Shown here: piece after piece, positions 59,753 through 64,000 of the stretch
How positions within the stretch are numbered: position 1 is the first letter of the stretch
Layout: every line of letters starts with the position of its first letter
NCBI GenBank assembly: GCA_019745415.1
Contig: JAIETF010000002.1
Location: forward strand, 26,998-90,997
Source: Candidatus Obscuribacterales bacterium
GTDB taxonomy: Bacteria > Cyanobacteriota > Vampirovibrionia > Obscuribacterales > Obscuribacteraceae
Direction of reading: 5' to 3'
Length of the DNA: 64,000 nucleotides
Notes under the pieces: generated by a model
The model's database searches: none
What the model saw: the letters and a program-made list of their open reading frames with translations, nothing else
Told to the model about the DNA's origin: nothing
Made by a program: the position numbers and the translations under genes

Positions 59753-62700
59753 TTGCTAGAAGATTCGGGACGATCTGGTCCTTTACAACTTCTGATGATG
59801 CTTGTCCAGCAGGCCGGTCCAGGCGCGCTGCCTTTGAGCATCTTGGCTCCCGACGGTTTTTTGCCTTTTATCAGACAAGTCGAACAGCTTATCCTGGCCG
59901 AGAAAATTAACCCTGTCATAGTCTATTGGCGCCGTCACGGCGCCGGGGACCTGCTTCCTTCCGGTAAAGATTTCGGTCTTTTGCTGCGAGAGTCGACCTA
60001 TGTCGCCTGTTTTTCAGATGAGCGAGCCGAGGGACCGGATGAATGGAGCGTTATTGTGGAGAGCCCGAGGCTTTCCATGGTGGTCTATGGGCAGCAAGCC
60101 ACCGAATCTTCCGAGAATCACAAATACCAATGCGCTGGTTCAATCGACCCTGGAATAGTGAGAGAGGCGTTCAACCGGCTTCTGCCTGTCTGGCAGTCTC
60201 TGGCTCTGGCCGACAGTAATCGCATCGAAGATGCCCGCATTTCACTTGGTCCTGGCGGTTGTGATCCGCGTTTTGTGCAGCAGGTAAAAGGTCTTTGGCC
60301 TGTATTGAAAGGTCCGATTCAGCAGAGTCTGATAATTGATGGAACCGGCAATCAGCAAGATTCCGGGGAAACTGTCTTTCAGTTGACGCCTCCTGGTGTT
60401 TCTCCTAATTCTCAGGCGGCTCAGACCATTACTGGTCCCAACAAAATTCAACCCATAGCCATGGATTATCGCGGCAGTCGTTACAGTGTCGCCGACGGCG
60501 GCGTGCCCACTGTGCCCAATCCAGCTATTTCGGCACCATCTCCCACTGTGCAGATGAACAAGCTGGGCAGTAATTTTGCAGAGGGTATGTCCTCCCAGTC
60601 TTCCGCCCCCCCTACTGATGCCTCCGATTTCAGTCCGCACCCGCCGCTGCCGTCTATGCCTGGTTCTGAGATAACCCCCATAGATAGAGGCGCAGATAAA
60701 GGCGCTGATAGAAACGCCTCCGATAAAATTAGCGGCGTGCGCTCAGCCCGTCGCAGTCATAGTTCTCTAGCCAGTATGAACTCCGAAGGTTCCATATACG
60801 GCGATGTGCTAGAACCCGATCCTTTAGCCGGCGCCGAAGCCAATCTCGTTCCGGCTAAGTCGCGCAAGGGTCAGGCCTCTCGCACTTCTTCCGGTTTGAT
60901 GGCTATCGATCCCGGTGCCGAATTAACCATGGGCGTCACCCATGGTAAGAATCTCATTCCGCCCTCGGCTCAGTCCATTATCAGTGAAATCATCGGTCAA
61001 CTCAGGCATTCAAGCGACCTTAATTCTATTTTGCAGTACGCTATCGAAACACTTACCACCATCCTTGGTGCCGACCGCGGTCTGATGTGGAAAGTAGTCG
61101 GCGACCAGTTGGCTGTAACCAATGAGTATTCAATCGGCGGCAATACTTGCTTTGTCGATAACCAGCTCAATTCGCAAGAGTCGATGTCCATTGTTCTAGA
61201 GTTCCTCTCGCGCTTTCCCGATGAATCCGGTGCCGGCGTAATCAGTATTCCCGACACAGCCCAAGATACCGACTTGCACAAAATGTCGCGCACCCTTTCA
61301 TCTCTTTTAGAACTAGGTGATGTGCGGGGGCGCCTCATGGTGCAGCTGCGTTCACGCGGTATTTTCTCTGGCTTTCTAGAGTTGCAACAGTGTGGACGTC
61401 CGCGTGAGTGGAGCACCGAAGACGCCGTTGTCTTACAGAAAGTAGCCGAGATGCTTTCAGTGGTTGTGCAGCAGTCTTTCGACCAAAGCAAGATCGAAAT
61501 GGACGCGCAAGAGATGAAGCTCATCAACGAGATTGCTTCTCTATTTCGCGACTCTAAGGGCGAAAGCAGCCGTGATTCACTAGTTAAGTCGGTTATGCTC
61601 GTAGCAGATCACATGGGCTTTATTCACTCTCAGATCTATCTGTTCAATCAAGACCTCAACTTGCTGGAGCCCCAGATAAGAGAAAGCGAAGAAGGGTCTA
61701 TGGACCTTTCCAATAAAGAGAATCCATTTGTTGCCGTGTTCGAATCAGGACGCGGCAAAGTCGTCAATATGGAATATTCTCGTAAAGGTGATCCCTTCTT
61801 TGGTCATGATATGGCATTGGTACTGCCCCTGGTGTCAGAGGGGCACCGCATGGGTGTGATTGGTCTCTGGCAAAGGCAGCCTAAGCGTCCCCAATTTAGA
61901 CCGCAGGACCGTGAACTGGGTTTGACCATCGCCGGCCACCTTTCCAACGTTATTCGCGCCGATATGGCGGTGCAACAAATTAGAGCTGATCAGTTGCGAG
62001 AGTCTCTAATCAACAAAGTTTCACTCGAGATCAAGCGTTCGCTCAAAGAAGCCGATCAGATTATGGATACTCTGGTCAAATCATTGCAAGAGTACTTCGA
62101 TCTCGATCTATGCGTAGTCTCTCTGTACGATTATCTTGAGGGGCAGAGCGCTCCCTTGAAGGCGGTAAAATGCAAATTTGCAGGGGATGAAGAAGAATTC
62201 CCCCCACCTTTGCCTCCGGCTATGCCCGGCATGCCTATGCTCGAAGAAGATCCCGAGATTTCAGCCGCTCAGCGCATTGCCGATGCCATAGTCTCTAAAA
62301 ATTTAGAAGCGCTGTTGGAAGGGCAGACTGTCAGTATTGATGCCCATGAGCTGAAAGAAACTTTGACTGACGACCTCTGGACCGGTTCGTTCGATACCAG
62401 GCGCACAATTGTGGTGCCTCTGGGCCAAGGCAATAACTTCAAAGCCGCCCTCATGTTGATTTCAAAAGACAGCGGCAAGCCCTTGCCCGATAAAGACATG
62501 AGAATGGTCATTGACCTGGCCGACAGGGTCGGGGTGGTGATTTCGCACGCCGAACTGTTTGCCACAGTGGAAAGACAGGCGGTTACCGATCCGATGACAG
62601 GTTTGTTCAATCGCCGCTATTTCGAAGAGCAGCTGTCAAAAGAAATCGATCGTTTTCAGCGCTTCGGCCACCCCTTCTCTTTCATCATTGTCGACCTCGA

Positions 62701-63856
62701 TTATCTAAAGAAGATCAACGACAATCTTGGTCACCATGTCGGTGACGCGGCGATTATCCACATCGGCAATGTCATAAAAAGATCGGTGCGCGAAATTGAT
62801 ACGGTCGGCCGCTTCGGCGGTGAAGAGTTTGTAATTCTTTTGCCTGAGACCGATCTGAAATGGGCCAAGATGGTGGCGGAGCGTATCTGTGCTGCAATTC
62901 GCGAAAAGCCTGTGGAAGGTGCCGGTATCGTTACTGGTTCTATCGGTGTGGCAACTTTCCCCAATGATGCACAAGATAAAACTCGTTTGTTTGAGTTGGC
63001 CGACCAAGCTCTCTTCTTGGCTAAGCACCGCGGGCGCAACCAGGTTTGCACAGTCACCGAAGATCTCTTGCCTACGCTGGCTGAGGGCGGCGAAGAGAAG
63101 TTTAAGCATGCCATGAAGCAAGACATACGCATGGGACCTGCTGCAGTTCTTGATGCCCCCGAAAGCACAGAGAAAGATGGCGCCGGTAAAGCCAGTGAGA
63201 AAGCTGCTGCCAAAGGTGGCTCTATTGATCTGACTAGCGGCTTCGATGTCGAGATAGTGAAAGAGAAAGGCTTACTTGGGTTGCTTGCTCAATTGGTGCG
63301 CCAAGTAGAAGAGCATTCCGCCTATACGCCCGAGCGCTCTAAGCGGGCTTATTCTTATGCATCGCGCATCGCCCAGAGTTTGCATCTGGCTAAAGATCAC
63401 ACCGAAGTGGTATCACTGGCTGCGGTCATGTGCAATATCGGCAAAATGGTCGTGCCCGAAGATATTCTCAAGAAAGCCGATCACTTAAATGACGAAGACC
63501 TTGTTTATATTAATCAAGTGCCCCATGCCGGCGCTAAGTTTCTTGAGCCGGCCAGGCTCTTGTCTAAGATTTCACCGGTGGTGGAGGCCTATCAGGAACA
63601 CTGGGACGGCAGCGGCTACCCCAATGGTTTGAAAGGCGACGTTATTCCAATCGAGTCGCGCATAGTTTCGCTTGTCGATGCTTATACTGCTATGACGAGT
63701 GAAAGACCTTATCGTGAAGCCTTTACCAAGGAAGAGGCTATAAAGCTGATTCAAGAGGGCTCGGGCAAAGAGTGGGACCCGAGAATTGTCAAGATATTCC
63801 TTTCTATACTCAGCAAAGAGCCCGAAGTGAGTGAAAAGGCAGAGCAGGCTGAATAG
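59753..63856 (+). CDS. Multi-GAF diguanylate cyclase with degenerate HD-GYP domain
   Basis: 1367 residues. A DICT-like N-terminal domain (about 1-160), a long low-complexity linker (about 200-400) and three GAF-type domains (about 410-590, 600-745, 760-945) precede GGDEF (about 945-1105) with active-site GRFGGEEF and the inhibitory I-site REID five residues before it. The C-terminal HD-GYP (about 1160-1350) lacks the metal ligands: HDIGK reads CNIGK and HHE reads YQEH, though GYP is kept. So it likely makes c-di-GMP, while the phosphodiesterase part is a sensor or scaffold. The start is TTG with poor SD. Confidence 0.85.
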   Translation: MLEDSGRSGPLQLLMMLVQQAGPGALPLSILAPDGFLPFIRQVEQLILAEKINPVIVYWRRHGAGDLLPSGKDFGLLLRESTYVACFSDERAEGPDEWSVIVESPRLSMVVYGQQATESSENHKYQCAGSIDPGIVREAFNRLLPVWQSLALADSNRIEDARISLGPGGCDPRFVQQVKGLWPVLKGPIQQSLIIDGTGNQQDSGETVFQLTPPGVSPNSQAAQTITGPNKIQPIAMDYRGSRYSVADGGVPTVPNPAISAPSPTVQMNKLGSNFAEGMSSQSSAPPTDASDFSPHPPLPSMPGSEITPIDRGADKGADRNASDKISGVRSARRSHSSLASMNSEGSIYGDVLEPDPLAGAEANLVPAKSRKGQASRTSSGLMAIDPGAELTMGVTHGKNLIPPSAQSIISEIIGQLRHSSDLNSILQYAIETLTTILGADRGLMWKVVGDQLAVTNEYSIGGNTCFVDNQLNSQESMSIVLEFLSRFPDESGAGVISIPDTAQDTDLHKMSRTLSSLLELGDVRGRLMVQLRSRGIFSGFLELQQCGRPREWSTEDAVVLQKVAEMLSVVVQQSFDQSKIEMDAQEMKLINEIASLFRDSKGESSRDSLVKSVMLVADHMGFIHSQIYLFNQDLNLLEPQIRESEEGSMDLSNKENPFVAVFESGRGKVVNMEYSRKGDPFFGHDMALVLPLVSEGHRMGVIGLWQRQPKRPQFRPQDRELGLTIAGHLSNVIRADMAVQQIRADQLRESLINKVSLEIKRSLKEADQIMDTLVKSLQEYFDLDLCVVSLYDYLEGQSAPLKAVKCKFAGDEEEFPPPLPPAMPGMPMLEEDPEISAAQRIADAIVSKNLEALLEGQTVSIDAHELKETLTDDLWTGSFDTRRTIVVPLGQGNNFKAALMLISKDSGKPLPDKDMRMVIDLADRVGVVISHAELFATVERQAVTDPMTGLFNRRYFEEQLSKEIDRFQRFGHPFSFIIVDLDYLKKINDNLGHHVGDAAIIHIGNVIKRSVREIDTVGRFGGEEFVILLPETDLKWAKMVAERICAAIREKPVEGAGIVTGSIGVATFPNDAQDKTRLFELADQALFLAKHRGRNQVCTVTEDLLPTLAEGGEEKFKHAMKQDIRMGPAAVLDAPESTEKDGAGKASEKAAAKGGSIDLTSGFDVEIVKEKGLLGLLAQLVRQVEEHSAYTPERSKRAYSYASRIAQSLHLAKDHTEVVSLAAVMCNIGKMVVPEDILKKADHLNDEDLVYINQVPHAGAKFLEPARLLSKISPVVEAYQEHWDGSGYPNGLKGDVIPIESRIVSLVDAYTAMTSERPYREAFTKEEAIKLIQEGSGKEWDPRIVKIFLSILSKEPEVSEKAEQAE

Positions 63857-63910
63857 AGCGCTTGTATATACAAAAGATCCTTACAAGAAAATAATGATTA
63901 TCGGATCCCC

Positions 63911-63938
63911 TTGTCAACCTTGGTGAGCTTGCTATAAT
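63911..63938 (+). promoter_or_regulatory. Sigma70-type promoter for a gene beyond the window
   Basis: TTGTCA, 16-base spacer, TATAAT, followed by GGACGGAGGG about 15 bases on. The downstream frame is cut by the window edge. Confidence 0.6.
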
Positions 63939-64000
63939 AAAAACATCGAACCAAGGACGGAGGGCTCACAGTCAAGCGGGGCAAGCATTTCCAGTCACTG

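Noticed and set aside
1-64000. CRISPR arrays or IS elements
   Set aside because: No regularly spaced identical repeats of CRISPR type and no transposase; the short repeats at 2403 and 54099 have no unique spacers.

Overview
The window is a bacterial chromosome segment carrying one complete integrated prophage. The host flanks (1-7976 and 50480-64000) encode GlmU, a lipoprotein-type N-acetylmuramoyl-L-alanine amidase, a TolC-family outer-membrane protein and several exported proteins, so the host is a diderm bacterium. SD-led ATG/GTG/TTG starts and TATAAT-type -10 boxes are common. The gene mix vaguely recalls non-photosynthetic Cyanobacteria relatives (Vampirovibrionia/Obscuribacterales), but that is only a weak impression; the sequence alone does not fix the species.

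Left flank: a truncated metallophosphoesterase, a membrane protein, a secreted matrixin-like protease, a triple tandem hairpin, glmU, two small unknown genes, then an amidase/DUF547 pair. A tRNA-Ala 3' half follows at 7950-7994. Right flank: an intact tRNA-Ala(GGC), an isochorismatase-fold hydrolase, a TolC-like protein, an exported HAD phosphatase, a 21-bp tandem repeat, small genes, a PucR-type regulator leading into polyamine-type potA and potD genes without permeases, a methyltransferase, and a 1367-residue GAF/GGDEF/degenerate HD-GYP protein.

Prophage (7977-50479, about 42.5 kb, bounded by an 18-bp direct repeat inside tRNA-Ala): a tyrosine integrase lies next to attL. It is followed by a leftward cluster of small genes and a serine recombinase. 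A long rightward late operon runs from 12105 to 37754 and holds small genes, a PC4-like protein, TerS/TerL, portal, scaffold, capsid, a T7-type tail and internal-virion set (gp11-gp16 order), two fibres with T7-gp17-like heads, and a lysis cassette. A leftward early operon runs from 50359 down to 37693 and holds an XRE repressor candidate, a P-loop ATPase, a zinc-finger/Gam-like fusion, SSB, RusA, a primase-polymerase/helicase, an Acb2/Tad1-like candidate, SLOG and ASCH proteins, a Thg1-like 3'-5' polymerase and small proteins. No phage RNA polymerase or DNA polymerase was recognised, so this is a temperate phage with a T7-like virion that probably depends on host transcription and replication enzymes.

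Most striking observations: (1) a 17-bp dyad, TACTAC-N5-GTAGTA, sits on the -10 region of promoters in front of early and late units, suggesting one repressor silences many promoters directly; (2) the phage carries its own tRNA-Ala 3' half, with two compensatory T-stem changes and no encoded CCA; (3) the same prophage encodes a tRNA-end polymerase (Thg1 family) and a tRNA-like fold at 12512-12617; (4) two proteins resemble the cyclic-nucleotide-sponge (Acb2/Tad1) hairpin family.
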